Assembly (NCBI GenBank): GCA_041396585.1
Contig: JAWKYG010000006.1
Span: 124,001 to 188,000, forward strand
Direction: 5' to 3'
Length of the DNA: 64,000 nt
DNA from: JAUIAI01 sp041396585
Lineage (GTDB): Bacteria; Pseudomonadota; Gammaproteobacteria; Burkholderiales; Burkholderiaceae_E
Shown here one piece after another: positions 27,222 to 36,296 of this stretch; position 1 is the first letter of the stretch; each line of letters opens with the position of its first letter. The notes beneath the pieces are model-generated. The model did not search any database. It saw nothing but the letters and a program-made list of their open reading frames with translations, and had not been told where the DNA came from. The position numbers and the translations under genes were made by a program.

Positions 27222-29177
27222 TCAGACCATCAGCGCCACATCGGCGACATGCGGCTGGATCGTCTCGGCGACCTCGCGCTCACCCACCTGGCACTGGCGA
27301 ACGCGTGCCAGGAGCGTTTCAAAGGCGGACAGCTCGGCGGTCGCCCTGTCGCGCTCCTCGCTGACCTCGCGCACGCGCTCCTCGAGACTCTCGTTGGCTT
27401 CGAGCACGCGGCGAACCGACTCCAGGCGCCGCTTGAGCTGGCGCTGATACTCCTTGACCTGAGCTTCCACCGGGGTCATGACCGACTTCAGCCAGGCGTT
27501 GATCTCGCTACCCGCGACCCGGTAGATCTCACGCACCCGCAGCACGATCATCTCGAAGAAGCGCCGCATCAGCGACCACTTTTCAGTGGTCACCATCGAG
27601 ATCGCGCCGAACTGGGCCCGATAGAGCGCCTCGATATCCTCGATCTCGGCGCGGAAGCGCTTCATCGAGAAATTCAACGGTGAGCCGAGTTTCAGACCGT
27701 GATCCTGACTGAACGTGCGGTACATCGCGCCCATCATCGCGCCGATCTCGCGCACGATCTCGTCGGCCGACGTCATATCGGCCTGAACCTTGCGAAACAG
27801 ATGCGTCATGCCCTCGCTGAGACCGTAGGACAGCCGGCTCGTGCTCATCATGTCGCGAGACTCACGGGCGTGACGCTTGAGCCGATCAACACCGGTGACC
27901 GCATGCAACGCGGCCGAATGCCGGGCGAACACGGCGCGCAGTCCGTTGAGCTGGCGCAGGCTGCGGTCGAACTCATCGCGTTCGATGCGAATCCGCGTCG
28001 CCATGTGCGTCATGATGTCGCGGTTCTTGCCCCGCAACCCGTCGAGCTCCCCGAGTTGCTTGTCGGCACCGCCCACCCGATGGCGAAGAATCTCGCCGGC
28101 CACCGAAGACAGCTCGCGCAACTCGCGATCGACATGCTCGGCGAGCAGGGTCTGCCGTTGCGGCACGATGGCATCGGCCAGCGCATTCTCGAGCGCCTCG
28201 ATTCCCGAGCGCTTCTGCAAGAGCTTGTCGCCATGCACACGGGCCGACAAAGCCTTTTGCGCCGACACGGCGAAGATGCGCTCGCGTCCCACGCCGAGCG
28301 TGTCGGCAACGCTGTCGAGCTGCGACTCGACCTCGGCGGCGATCTGGTCTTCGGTCTTGAGGTCATCCCAAAGGCCATCGACCTTGTTCAACACCACCAG
28401 GCGGCCACTGCGATGCGAGGGGCTGATGAATCGCTGCCAGACCTCGATATCGGTGCGGGTCACGCCGGCATCTGCCGCCAGCAGGAACAGCACCGCATCG
28501 GCATTGGGGATCGTGTTCAGGGTGAGCGCCGGTTCACTGCCGATCGCATTCAGACCCGGTGTGTCGATGATGCTCAGGCCTGCGGCCAGCAGGGGATGCT
28601 CGACATTGACCACCGCGTGCCGCCACCGGGGCACCTCCACCGCCTTGGCATCGTCGAGCGTGTCATCCTCGAGCAGACCGAGCGCGCGGGCACGAGCCGC
28701 AGACACGGTCTCGGTCTCGGCGACCGCGGATAGCGCAACCTTCAGGCTCGCGACATCATCGGCATCGAAGCCTCGCACAGTCCAGGCGTCGGGATCGGCA
28801 CGCCAGGCATCGAGAGAACGTTCATCCTCGCGGGTCGCGATCGGCAGCAGCCGAACCGCCGACGCCTGTTCGGCATCCCAGCGCAATTCGGTCGGGCACA
28901 TCGTCGTGCGGCCCGCCGAGCTGGGTACGACGCGCTGGCCGTAACGCGAGAAGAACAAGGCATTGATCAATTCGGACTTGCCGCGCGAGAACTCGGCCAC
29001 GAAGGCCAGCGTGATCTCGCGCCGTGCAAGGCGCTCACGCAGGCGCGTCAGTCGCGCCGCCCCGGCGTCGTCCAGATGGCCGCTGCCGTGCAGCCATTGG
29101 CCAAACTGACCGATCGCGTCGGACAACCCGTCCTGCCACCGGCCAAGGCCGTCGAAACGTTTCTCGAAAACGCTCAT
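27222..29177 (-). CDS. Bacterial dynamin-like GTPase
   Basis: This 651-residue large GTPase has dynamin-family motifs: P-loop AEFSRGKS (61-68), the G2 threonine pair in GRTTMCPTEL, G3 DTPG (205-208) and G4 NKVD (264-267). Long helical regions (about 340-440 and 560-640) likely form the stalk, and the C-terminus is coiled-coil-like. Bacterial dynamins remodel or protect membranes; no partner gene is adjacent and no second dynamin is present, so its role is unknown. The first P-loop glycine is replaced by alanine, a variation also allowed in this family. It is monocistronic. Confidence 0.87.
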   Translation of the reverse strand: MSVFEKRFDGLGRWQDGLSDAIGQFGQWLHGSGHLDDAGAARLTRLRERLARREITLAFVAEFSRGKSELINALFFSRYGQRVVPSSAGRTTMCPTELRWDAEQASAVRLLPIATREDERSLDAWRADPDAWTVRGFDADDVASLKVALSAVAETETVSAARARALGLLEDDTLDDAKAVEVPRWRHAVVNVEHPLLAAGLSIIDTPGLNAIGSEPALTLNTIPNADAVLFLLAADAGVTRTDIEVWQRFISPSHRSGRLVVLNKVDGLWDDLKTEDQIAAEVESQLDSVADTLGVGRERIFAVSAQKALSARVHGDKLLQKRSGIEALENALADAIVPQRQTLLAEHVDRELRELSSVAGEILRHRVGGADKQLGELDGLRGKNRDIMTHMATRIRIERDEFDRSLRQLNGLRAVFARHSAALHAVTGVDRLKRHARESRDMMSTSRLSYGLSEGMTHLFRKVQADMTSADEIVREIGAMMGAMYRTFSQDHGLKLGSPLNFSMKRFRAEIEDIEALYRAQFGAISMVTTEKWSLMRRFFEMIVLRVREIYRVAGSEINAWLKSVMTPVEAQVKEYQRQLKRRLESVRRVLEANESLEERVREVSEERDRATAELSAFETLLARVRQCQVGEREVAETIQPHVADVALMV

Positions 29178-29485
29178 GCGATGCGTTTGAATGTCCTGGA
29201 TCGTCGGCCACGCCGACAGTCACCACCATGCACGCCGCCCATCGACGACGCGCCCTGGCACAAAAGCCCTTGCCTGGCCCTCTCGGACCACCGTGTCTTC
29301 ACCGATGCCAGGCTGCCAAACCGCTGCGGCATGCCTGGAGATCGAACCCGAGGCAATCTAGCATCGGTGTGACTTTCTTCGCGCCCGCTAACGGATCATC
29401 GGCATCGGCGGGCGCCGAGTGGTCGCTGTCCGACATTGAACGGCGCGTTCTTCCCCACGACGGGGGGCACCGCCCGCACGGATCC
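29178..29485. other. Intergenic region between the dynamin-like gene and mutM
   Basis: This 308-base stretch must hold the dynamin-gene promoter and the mutM 3' end, both reading left. I see no supported gene. The only structure is an 8-base inverted repeat GCGCCCGC (29381-29388) with GCGGGCGC (29408-29415). It has no T-tract and is a doubtful terminator. Confidence 0.5.
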
Positions 29486-30301
29486 TCAGCGCTGGCAGCC
29501 CGCGCACCAGTAGGTGGCGCGCGCCTGCTGCACGAGCCGCCGTACCGGTTCGCCACACTGCCGGCAAGGCTGGCCCGCGCGCCCGTAAACCCGGGCGGAA
29601 AGCTGGAAATAACCCCCCGTGCCGTCGGCGCCACCGAAATCGCGCAACGTCGAGCCGCCCTGCTCCAGTGCATCGGCAAGCGTCTCGCGAATGGCGGCGG
29701 CCAGCCGCTCGCAACGGGCCCGACTCAATCGCCCGGCCTGGCCGGCCGGCCGGATCCCGGCCCGGTGCAGGCTTTCGGAGGCATAGATGTTGCCCACCCC
29801 CACAACCGCATGCCCGGCAAGCAGAAACTGCTTGACCGACACCCGCCGGCCGCGGCTGGCGGCATACAGGCAGGCGCCATCGAAGGCCGGGTCGAACGGC
29901 TCCATGCCCAACCCGGCCAGCAGCGGGTGTTGGAGAACACCGGGGCCTGCGTGCCAGAGCATCGCGCCAAACCGCCGCGGGTCGGTGAACCGCAGGCAGC
30001 CATGGTCGAACAGGAGATCGACATGGTCATGGGCGCCCGGCGCCGGCGCAGACGACATGAAGCGGAAGTTGCCGGACATCCCCAGATGGACGATCAAGGT
30101 GCCGTTACCAAAATTCAGGAGCAGATACTTGCCGCGACGGCTCACATCGGCCAGCATGCGCCCGGCCAGTGTCGCCGGCAGGCCGGGCTCGATCGGCCAG
30201 CGCAGGCGCGGCTGGCGAATCACCACGTCGCGCAGGCGATGGCCGAGCGCCGTCGCACGCACACCACGGCCGACCACTTCGACCTCGGGAAGTTCAGGCA
30301 T
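29486..30301 (-). CDS. mutM: Formamidopyrimidine-DNA glycosylase MutM
   Basis: MutM excises 8-oxoguanine and FapyG and nicks the strand. The 271-residue protein starts MPELPEVEVVGRG, giving the catalytic P2 and E3 after Met removal. It has the conserved lysine in RRGKYLLLNF, the HLGMSG loop and NIYASESLHRAGI. The C-terminal zinc finger is CRQC plus CAGC. It is divergent from the TPR lipoprotein gene, matching the usual betaproteobacterial context mutM-TPR-lolB-ispE. Confidence 0.97.
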   Translation of the reverse strand: MPELPEVEVVGRGVRATALGHRLRDVVIRQPRLRWPIEPGLPATLAGRMLADVSRRGKYLLLNFGNGTLIVHLGMSGNFRFMSSAPAPGAHDHVDLLFDHGCLRFTDPRRFGAMLWHAGPGVLQHPLLAGLGMEPFDPAFDGACLYAASRGRRVSVKQFLLAGHAVVGVGNIYASESLHRAGIRPAGQAGRLSRARCERLAAAIRETLADALEQGGSTLRDFGGADGTGGYFQLSARVYGRAGQPCRQCGEPVRRLVQQARATYWCAGCQR

Positions 30302-30382
30302 CGGGAAGGCCTCTTACCAGACGAGCAGCGGCGGTGTCGGGGCTTCCTTGCCGCAACCCGAGATTCCACCTAAGATCAGCAG

Positions 30383-32218
30383 ATGAATTGTGCCGTTTTC
30401 CTTCGGCGGTGCCGACTATTGCCCCTCCTTGGCGCCGTGCTCGCGGCCGGATGCTCGGCGCTTGGCCAGGCACCGGACAGCAGCCCGGCCAGCCAGTTGC
30501 GCGCGCCTGCGGACGGCGCCGGTGCGTCCACCCGCCTCGCCAAAGCCGTGCCGGCCACCGAGTCTGCCGGCAATCGTGACGAATCCACTGCCCCCCTGCC
30601 CGACGTCGAACTGACGCCGCAATTGCTGTTCCAACTGCTGGCTTCCGAGATCGCAGCCCAACGCGGTCAGATCGGCAGCGCCACGGCCACCTATCGGTCC
30701 ATGGCGCGCGAAACTCGGGATCCCCGGCTCGCGCGCCGCGCCACGGAACTCGCGCTCTCGCAGCGGGCGATCGACAGCGCGTTGCCGGCCGCCGAACTCT
30801 GGCTCGAGCTGGAGCCTGCCTCGCGCATCGCCGCGCAGACGGTCGAGACTTTGCGCCTGACCTCCGGCCGGCTGGCCGAGGCCGAACCCCTGGTGACGGC
30901 CCGGCTCGATCAGGCGCGCCGCGAGAATGAGCTCGAGAGCTTTTATAACGGGCTGGAGCGTACGCTCGGCCGGGTCAATGACAAGGTCGCGGCTCATGCG
31001 CTGCTGACCCGCGTCGCGGCCCAGGATCAGAACCTCAGCGCCGCGCGTCTGGCGCTGGCGGCCACCGCCTCGCGCGCCGGGCTGGCTGCAGAGGCGGCCG
31101 AACAGGCGCGCGCCGCGGTCGAACTCGATCCGTCCGACGAACAGACCGTGGTGTCGGCCGCGCGCCTGGTCGCCGCCGTGGACGATGGCAAGGCCCAGGG
31201 CATCGAACTGCTGGCCGGCTTCCTGACCCGCCAGCCCGATGCCATCGAGGCCCGCTTCGCCTATGCGCGCCTGCTCGCCGACAGTGGCCGCAAGAGCGAA
31301 GCCAGCGAGCAGTTCGAGGCCGCGCTCAAACGCGAACCGGAGAGCCCGGCGATCCTGTTCTCGCTGGCCCAACTGGCTTATCAGACCCAGCAAAAGCCGC
31401 TCGCGCGCAGCTATCTCGAACGTTATGTGAATCTGCCTGCCACCGTGCAGCGCGACAACAACCCGGCCTACCTGTTCCTGGGCCAGCTGGCCGAAGAAGC
31501 CAAGCAGTACGAGGATGCGGTGCGCTTCTTTGGCGAGGTCGGCCCGGGGCGGCAGTTCCTGGATGCGCGAATCCGCCGCGCGGTGCTGACCGCACGCCTC
31601 GGAGACGTCGCCGAGGGTCAGCGCATGCTGCGTCAGACCAATGTCGGCTCGGCACGCGAGCACGGCCGCCTGACCAGCGCGGAGGCCGAAATCCTGCGCG
31701 AGGACGGCAGGCTCGAGGAAGCCTTCGCTCTGCTCGATGAGGCGGTCAAGCGCTCCCCGGATAACACCGATCTGCTTTACGACCATGCGATGGCCGCCGA
31801 GCGCCTGGATCGCATGGACGTGCTCGAGAAGAGCCTGCGCGAGGTCATCGCGCGCGAGCCCGAGAGCGCCCACGCCTACAATGCGCTCGGTTATACGCTG
31901 GCCGACCGAGGCCTGCGTCTGGCCGAGGCACGCAAGCTGATCGAAAAAGCGCTCGAACTGTCACCGGATGATGCCCACATCATCGACAGCCTCGGCTGGG
32001 TGCTGTTCCGCCAGGGAGATCTCGCCGGCGCTGAGCGCGAACTGCGCCGCGCGTATCAGGCCGCCCCCGAAGCCGAGATCGCCACCCATCTCGGGGAAGT
32101 GCTCTGGCAGGCCGGTAAGAAGGCCGAGGCGCGCGAGTTCTGGGCTCGTGCTTCGAACGCCGACCCGGATAACGAAACGCTGCGCGAAACGCTCGCCCGT
32201 CTGAACGTCGAGCTGTGA
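30383..32218 (+). CDS. TPR-repeat outer-membrane lipoprotein
   Basis: This 611-residue precursor has a signal peptide with lipobox LAAGC (cysteine 24) and then many TPR-like helical pairs, clearest near the C-terminus: NALGYTLADRGLRLAEARKL and IDSLGWVLFRQGDLAGAE. It is conserved in betaproteobacteria directly upstream of lolB and ispE. Its function is not established; the lipoprotein signal and TPR fold suggest envelope complex assembly, which is inference. The stop overlaps the lolB start by 1 base. Confidence 0.88.
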   Translation: MNCAVFLRRCRLLPLLGAVLAAGCSALGQAPDSSPASQLRAPADGAGASTRLAKAVPATESAGNRDESTAPLPDVELTPQLLFQLLASEIAAQRGQIGSATATYRSMARETRDPRLARRATELALSQRAIDSALPAAELWLELEPASRIAAQTVETLRLTSGRLAEAEPLVTARLDQARRENELESFYNGLERTLGRVNDKVAAHALLTRVAAQDQNLSAARLALAATASRAGLAAEAAEQARAAVELDPSDEQTVVSAARLVAAVDDGKAQGIELLAGFLTRQPDAIEARFAYARLLADSGRKSEASEQFEAALKREPESPAILFSLAQLAYQTQQKPLARSYLERYVNLPATVQRDNNPAYLFLGQLAEEAKQYEDAVRFFGEVGPGRQFLDARIRRAVLTARLGDVAEGQRMLRQTNVGSAREHGRLTSAEAEILREDGRLEEAFALLDEAVKRSPDNTDLLYDHAMAAERLDRMDVLEKSLREVIAREPESAHAYNALGYTLADRGLRLAEARKLIEKALELSPDDAHIIDSLGWVLFRQGDLAGAERELRRAYQAAPEAEIATHLGEVLWQAGKKAEAREFWARASNADPDNETLRETLARLNVEL

Positions 32219-32793
32219 TGTCGGCTGCCCGTGTTGGCTCGGCCGCCCTTGGTGTGGCCCTCGGAATCGCGACCGCCGGGGCGTTGTCCAGTTGCGCCAC
32301 CCAGGGGCCCGCTGTGGCCCCTGCGCCTGGCCACTGGAGTGGCCGCTTCTCACTCACCCTGAGCCTGCCGCCCAGTGATCAGAACGCCCAGCAGGGTCGC
32401 GAAGAGCGCGCGCAGGGCCGCTTCACCCTCACCCGCTCCGAGGCCGGCCGCATCGACCTCGACCTGTTCTCCCCGTTTGGGCAGACCCTGGCGCAGGCGC
32501 GCAGCGAGCCCGGTCAGGCCTCGCTGGTCACCCATGACGGCCAGCGCCTGACCGCGGTCGACCCAGACACGCTGATTGAGCGGGCTCTGGGCTGGAGATT
32601 GCCGGTCAGCGCGCTCCCCGACTGGCTCCAGTCGCGCGCCGAGCCAGCGCCCAATGGCGGCTGGGTGGTACGTTTCGAACGCCGCTTCGCCGACGGGCGC
32701 CCGCGCACACTGCAGGCCGACTGGCCGGCGGATGCCCGTCTCGATGAGCGTCGTCTGAGGCTGCGCGTGGTCATCGATGGAGAGGCCGGATGA
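32218..32793 (+). CDS. lolB: Outer-membrane lipoprotein receptor LolB
   Basis: LolB accepts lipoproteins from LolA and inserts them in the outer membrane. The protein of about 191 residues has a lipoprotein signal with LSSC, then GHWSGRFSLTL and RIDLDLFSPFGQTLAQ, which match the LolB beta-barrel fold. It is short of landmark residues, so the name rests on fold-like similarity plus its fixed place before ispE. A GTG 3 bases upstream is an alternative start. Its stop overlaps the ispE ATG by 4 bases. Confidence 0.88.
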   Translation: MSAARVGSAALGVALGIATAGALSSCATQGPAVAPAPGHWSGRFSLTLSLPPSDQNAQQGREERAQGRFTLTRSEAGRIDLDLFSPFGQTLAQARSEPGQASLVTHDGQRLTAVDPDTLIERALGWRLPVSALPDWLQSRAEPAPNGGWVVRFERRFADGRPRTLQADWPADARLDERRLRLRVVIDGEAG

Positions 32794-33764
32794 GTGAAAG
32801 GGCGGAACCCATGGTCGCGCTGCGCAATTGTCCGGCGCCGGCCAAGCTCAATCTGTGTCTGCACGTGCTCGGGCGCCGCGATGACGGCTACCACGAGATC
32901 GATACGGTTTTCGACCTGATCGACCTGCAGGACACGCTCAGCTTTACGCTGCGCAGCGACAGCGCGATCATGCGACGCGGCAATGTCCATGGCCTGGCAC
33001 AGGATGCCGATCTTTGCGTGCGCGCGGCGCGTTTGTTCGCGGCGGCCACCGGCACGCAGTACGGTGTCGACATCGATGTCCAGAAGCGCATCCCGATGGG
33101 TGGCGGCCTGGGCGGTGGCAGCAGCAATGCCGCCACGACCCTGCTGGCGCTGAACCGTCTCTGGGGCATTCACTGGCCGGTCGCCAGGCTGGCCAGACTG
33201 GCGCTGCAACTCGGGGCCGATGTCCCCGTGTTCGTGCACGGCACGCCCGCCCATGCCACGGGAATCGGTGAGCGCCTGCAACCGCTCGAGTTACCCGAGC
33301 AAGCCTATGTGCTCGTGGCGCCGCCGGCCGCGGTGCCCACCAGCGAGATCTTCGCGGCGCCCGAATTGACACGGGATTCGAAACCCCTCAAAATCCCTGT
33401 TTTTTCGCGAAGCCTGATTGGCGAAGTCGGTAAGAACGACCTCGAACCCGTTGCGTGTGCGCGCTATCCGGCGGTTGGGCAGGCGTTGTCTGCGCTCAAC
33501 CAGTTTGCGGCCCGGCCCAAGGAGCGAAATTCATCGCGTCGCGAATCGCGCCGTGCTGAAACCGCTGGGGCAGATGGCGGGCCGGTCGCCTGGAGCGGCG
33601 CGCGGATGAGCGGCTCCGGGGCCTGTGTCTTTCTGCCGGTAGCCAGTTGGGACGACGCCACCCGGATTCGTGATCAGGTGGCGGCTTTGGAAGTTGGGCA
33701 GGTCCACGCGGTTCGGTCCCTGCCCCGCCATCCGCTTCGCAATTGGGCATTCGTGCGCCCCTGA
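32790..33764 (+). CDS. ispE: 4-diphosphocytidyl-2-C-methyl-D-erythritol kinase IspE, with a basic insertion
   Basis: IspE phosphorylates CDP-ME in the MEP isoprenoid pathway. The 324-residue GHMP kinase has CPAPAKLNLCLHVLGRR, the ATP loop PMGGGLGGGSSNAATTL and C-terminal RMSGSGACVF. Between about residues 243 and 270 there is a basic stretch (RPKERNSSRRESRR and on) where relatives have only a few residues before ARMSGSG. Both flanks are in the same frame, so it is an insertion or local frame noise. The second Met (residue 8) is an alternative start. The tRNA-Gln gene follows. Confidence 0.95.
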   Translation: MSERAEPMVALRNCPAPAKLNLCLHVLGRRDDGYHEIDTVFDLIDLQDTLSFTLRSDSAIMRRGNVHGLAQDADLCVRAARLFAAATGTQYGVDIDVQKRIPMGGGLGGGSSNAATTLLALNRLWGIHWPVARLARLALQLGADVPVFVHGTPAHATGIGERLQPLELPEQAYVLVAPPAAVPTSEIFAAPELTRDSKPLKIPVFSRSLIGEVGKNDLEPVACARYPAVGQALSALNQFAARPKERNSSRRESRRAETAGADGGPVAWSGARMSGSGACVFLPVASWDDATRIRDQVAALEVGQVHAVRSLPRHPLRNWAFVRP

Positions 33765-33782
33765 ACGGGTGAACGGCGCCCT

Positions 33783-33803
33783 CCGGAAGTTTTTTGCTTC
33801 CGG
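33783..33803 (+). terminator. Hairpin after ispE
   Basis: CCGGAAG and CTTCCGG form a 7-bp stem around a T-rich loop (33790-33796), 19 bases after the ispE stop and just before tRNA-Gln. The T-run is in the loop, not behind the stem, so it is a weak terminator candidate or an RNA-processing structure. Confidence 0.4.
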
Positions 33804-33816
33804 GTTGCACTCCGGA

Positions 33817-33893
33817 TGGGGAGTAGCCAAGTTGGTTAAGGCACCGGATTTTGATTCCGGCATGCGTGGGTTCGAATCCTACCTCCCCAGCCA
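33817..33893 (+). tRNA. tRNA-Gln (anticodon TTG)
   Basis: A complete cloverleaf can be drawn: acceptor TGGGGAG pairing CTCCCCA, discriminator G and an encoded CCA end. The anticodon stem CCGGA/TCCGG holds loop TTTTGAT with TTG at 33851-33853, and the T-arm carries the loop TTCGAAT. It reads CAA/CAG glutamine codons. Placement between ispE and prs is typical of betaproteobacteria. Confidence 0.97.
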
Positions 33894-33983
33894 TCCCTCT
33901 GTTCCCAGGAGTCCGCTCGCGCTCGGCCCCAGATCCCTGATCGGCCGATCGGCGTCCTCCTAATAATCGGGCTTCCGGGTCAG

Positions 33984-34967
33984 ATGCATCACCCGTTCAG
34001 ACGCAAGGCCGACGAATTGGCGTCGGAAGGGCCAGTCATCTTCGCCGGCAGCGCGCTGCCATACATGGCCGCCGATGTCGCACGCCATCTGAGTATTTCG
34101 CTGGGGCGGGTGAACATCGGGCGCTTCTCGGACGGCGAGGTCATGGTCGAGATCCTGGAGAATGTCCGGGGTCGCGATACCTACATCCTGCAGTCCACTT
34201 GTGCGCCGAGTAATGATCATCTGATGGAAGTGATGATCATGACCGATGCGCTCAAACGTGCCTCGGCCGGGCGGATCACCGCCGCGATCCCCTACTTCGG
34301 CTATGCGCGCCAGGATCGGCGCGTGCGGTCGATGCGCGTGGCCATCAGTGCGAAGGTGGTCGCGAACATGCTGCAGGTTGCCGGCGTGGATCGCGTGCTG
34401 ACCATGGATTTGCACGCGGATCAGATTCAGGGATTCTTCGACATCCCGGTCGACAACGTCTATGCCGCGCCTCTGCTGCTGGCCGACATGCACAAGCAGC
34501 AGTTCGAGCATCCGATCGTGGTCTCGCCCGATGTCGGTGGCGTGGTACGTGCCCGCGCGCTGGCCAAACAGCTGGAATGCGAACTGGCGATCATCGACAA
34601 GCGTCGCCCCAAGGCCAATGTCGCCGAGGTGATGAACATCATCGGGGATGTCGAAGGCCGCAGTTGCATCATCATCGACGACATGGTCGATACCGCGAAC
34701 ACGCTCGTCAAAGGCGCGGCCGCACTCAAGGGGCACGGCGCGAAGTCAGTGACCGCTTATTGCACGCACGCCGTGCTCTCGGGCGGTGCGGTGGCGCGCG
34801 TGGCCGACTCTCCGCTCGATGAGCTAGTGGTCACCGACACGATCCCACTGCCTCGTGACGGCAAGGCCTGCGAGAAGATCCGCGTGCTCAGTGTGGCGCA
34901 GTTGCTGGCGGAGACGATCCTGCGTATCAACCGGGCCGATTCCGTGTCGTCGCTGTTCATCGATTGA
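33984..34967 (+). CDS. prs: Ribose-phosphate pyrophosphokinase Prs
   Basis: Prs makes PRPP from ribose 5-phosphate and ATP, feeding purine, pyrimidine, histidine and NAD synthesis. The protein has 327 residues (family about 315) with RFSDGEVMVEILENVRG, the flexible loop FGYARQDRRVRSMRVAI, DLHADQIQGFFDIPVDN, and the PRPP-binding CIIIDDMVDTANTL. The N-terminus is about 10 residues longer than usual (MHHPFRRKADELAS). rplY and pth follow on the same strand. Confidence 0.97.
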   Translation: MHHPFRRKADELASEGPVIFAGSALPYMAADVARHLSISLGRVNIGRFSDGEVMVEILENVRGRDTYILQSTCAPSNDHLMEVMIMTDALKRASAGRITAAIPYFGYARQDRRVRSMRVAISAKVVANMLQVAGVDRVLTMDLHADQIQGFFDIPVDNVYAAPLLLADMHKQQFEHPIVVSPDVGGVVRARALAKQLECELAIIDKRRPKANVAEVMNIIGDVEGRSCIIIDDMVDTANTLVKGAAALKGHGAKSVTAYCTHAVLSGGAVARVADSPLDELVVTDTIPLPRDGKACEKIRVLSVAQLLAETILRINRADSVSSLFID

Positions 34968-34978
34968 GGTTTCACTTT

Positions 34979-35015
34979 CGCGGCGCGATTCGCGCCGCGG
35001 AACACCAGTTTTTTT
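34979..35015 (+). terminator. Hairpin with downstream T-run between prs and rplY
   Basis: CGCGGCGCG (34979-34987) pairs with CGCGCCGCG (34991-34999) around ATT. A run of T lies about 9 bases further on. The spacing is longer than in a classic intrinsic terminator, so partial termination or attenuation before rplY is possible. Confidence 0.5.
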
Positions 35016-35066
35016 GAACGGCCCTTTCGCTGGTCGCGGCGCCGGGGCCCATTTGGAGAATGTCAA

Positions 35067-35675
35067 ATGAAAGTCATCGCCAACTCACGGCAATTGCAGG
35101 GAACGGGTGCGAGCCGCCGCCTGCGTCGTGCCGGCCGCGTGCCCGGCATCGTCTATGGGGGTAGCCAGGACGCCCAGGGCATCGATCTCGATCACAACGC
35201 GCTCTATCACTCGCTGCGCGTCGAGGCCTTCCACTCAAGCATTCTGGATCTCGAAATCGATGGCACCGGTCAGTCGGTGCTGCTGCGCGATGTGCAATGG
35301 CATCCGTATAAGCGCCAGGTCATGCACATCGACTTTCAACGTGTGCAATCCGATGCCAAGGTCACGCTGTCGGTGCCACTGCATTTCGTCAATCAAGACC
35401 AATCACCGGCCATCAAGGTGCAGCATGCGGTGATCAGCCACGTGCTGACCGAGATCGAGGTCAGCTGCATGCCCAGGATCTGCCCGAGTACATCGAGGTC
35501 GATATGGCGTGAGATGTCGGTCGAGCATCCGGTCCACCTGAGCAACCTGAAGCTGCCCGCCGGTGTCGAGAGCGTGGCGCTGAGCCATGGGCAGGACACC
35601 GTCGTGGCGATCGCCAGCATCAAGGGCGGCAGCAGCGACTCCGGCGATGGCGCGGCCGGCGGCGAAAGCGCCTGA
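35067..35675 (+). CDS. rplY: 50S ribosomal protein L25/general stress protein Ctc (RplY), with a short out-of-frame segment
   Basis: RplY binds 5S rRNA. The 202-residue protein is the long type with an L25 domain (KVIANSRQLQGTGASRRLRR, GIVYGG) and the C-terminal TL5 domain. Residues about 136-149 read PRICPSTSRSIWRE, which is foreign to the family. The next frame of the same DNA gives DLPEYIEVDMA, the expected sequence, so one base is missing near 35473 and one is extra near 35508. These two compensating indels leave the gene open. Its ATG follows a GGAG site. Confidence 0.94.
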   Translation: MKVIANSRQLQGTGASRRLRRAGRVPGIVYGGSQDAQGIDLDHNALYHSLRVEAFHSSILDLEIDGTGQSVLLRDVQWHPYKRQVMHIDFQRVQSDAKVTLSVPLHFVNQDQSPAIKVQHAVISHVLTEIEVSCMPRICPSTSRSIWREMSVEHPVHLSNLKLPAGVESVALSHGQDTVVAIASIKGGSSDSGDGAAGGESA

Positions 35676-35687
35676 TAAGGGCGGGCC

Positions 35688-36296
35688 GTGCCGGGCATCC
35701 GACTGATCGTCGGTCTGGGCAATATCGGCGCACAGTACGAAAGCACCCGGCACAACGCCGGGTTCTGGTTCGTCGATGCCCTCGCCCGGCGCTCTGCAGG
35801 TCTCTGGAACCGTGAAGCACGCTTTCACGGTGAGGCCACGCGGGTCGCCATCGGCGGCCAGTCGTGCTGGCTGCTCAAGCCGCACACGCTGATGAATCGT
35901 TCGGGCCAGGCGGTCGCCGCCCTGGCCGGCTTCTACAAGATCCCGCTCGCCGAGATACTCGTCGCTCATGACGAGCTCGATATGGCGCCCGGGCAGGCAC
36001 GCCTGAAGTTCGATGGCGGTGTCGCCGGCCACAATGGCCTGAAAGATATCCGGGCCCGCTGCGGCGGCGCGGCCTTTTGGCGGCTACGCCTGGGCATCGG
36101 CCATCCGCGCGACGTCGATTCGCGCCAGCCGGTGGCCGACTATGTGCTGCGCCCACCTTCGCTCGACGATCTTCGCCTGATCGATGCCGGCATCGACCAT
36201 GCGCTCGAGGCGGTCGAGGCAATGGTGCTCGATGACGCGCCCGGCGCGATGCAACGTCTGCATGGCGCGGTCGGCAGGCCGCCAAGCGCGCCATGA
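35688..36296 (+). CDS. pth: Peptidyl-tRNA hydrolase Pth
   Basis: Pth frees tRNA from prematurely released peptidyl-tRNA. The 202-residue protein begins with a GTG at 35688 behind AAGGGCGGG. It contains LIVGLGNIGAQYESTRHNAGF with the catalytic histidine in TRHN, PHTLMNRSGQ, AHDELDMAPGQARLKFDGG and GHNGLKDI. All match the family. It ends the prs-rplY-pth run, 174 bases before the cytidylyltransferase gene. Confidence 0.97.
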   Translation: MPGIRLIVGLGNIGAQYESTRHNAGFWFVDALARRSAGLWNREARFHGEATRVAIGGQSCWLLKPHTLMNRSGQAVAALAGFYKIPLAEILVAHDELDMAPGQARLKFDGGVAGHNGLKDIRARCGGAAFWRLRLGIGHPRDVDSRQPVADYVLRPPSLDDLRLIDAGIDHALEAVEAMVLDDAPGAMQRLHGAVGRPPSAP

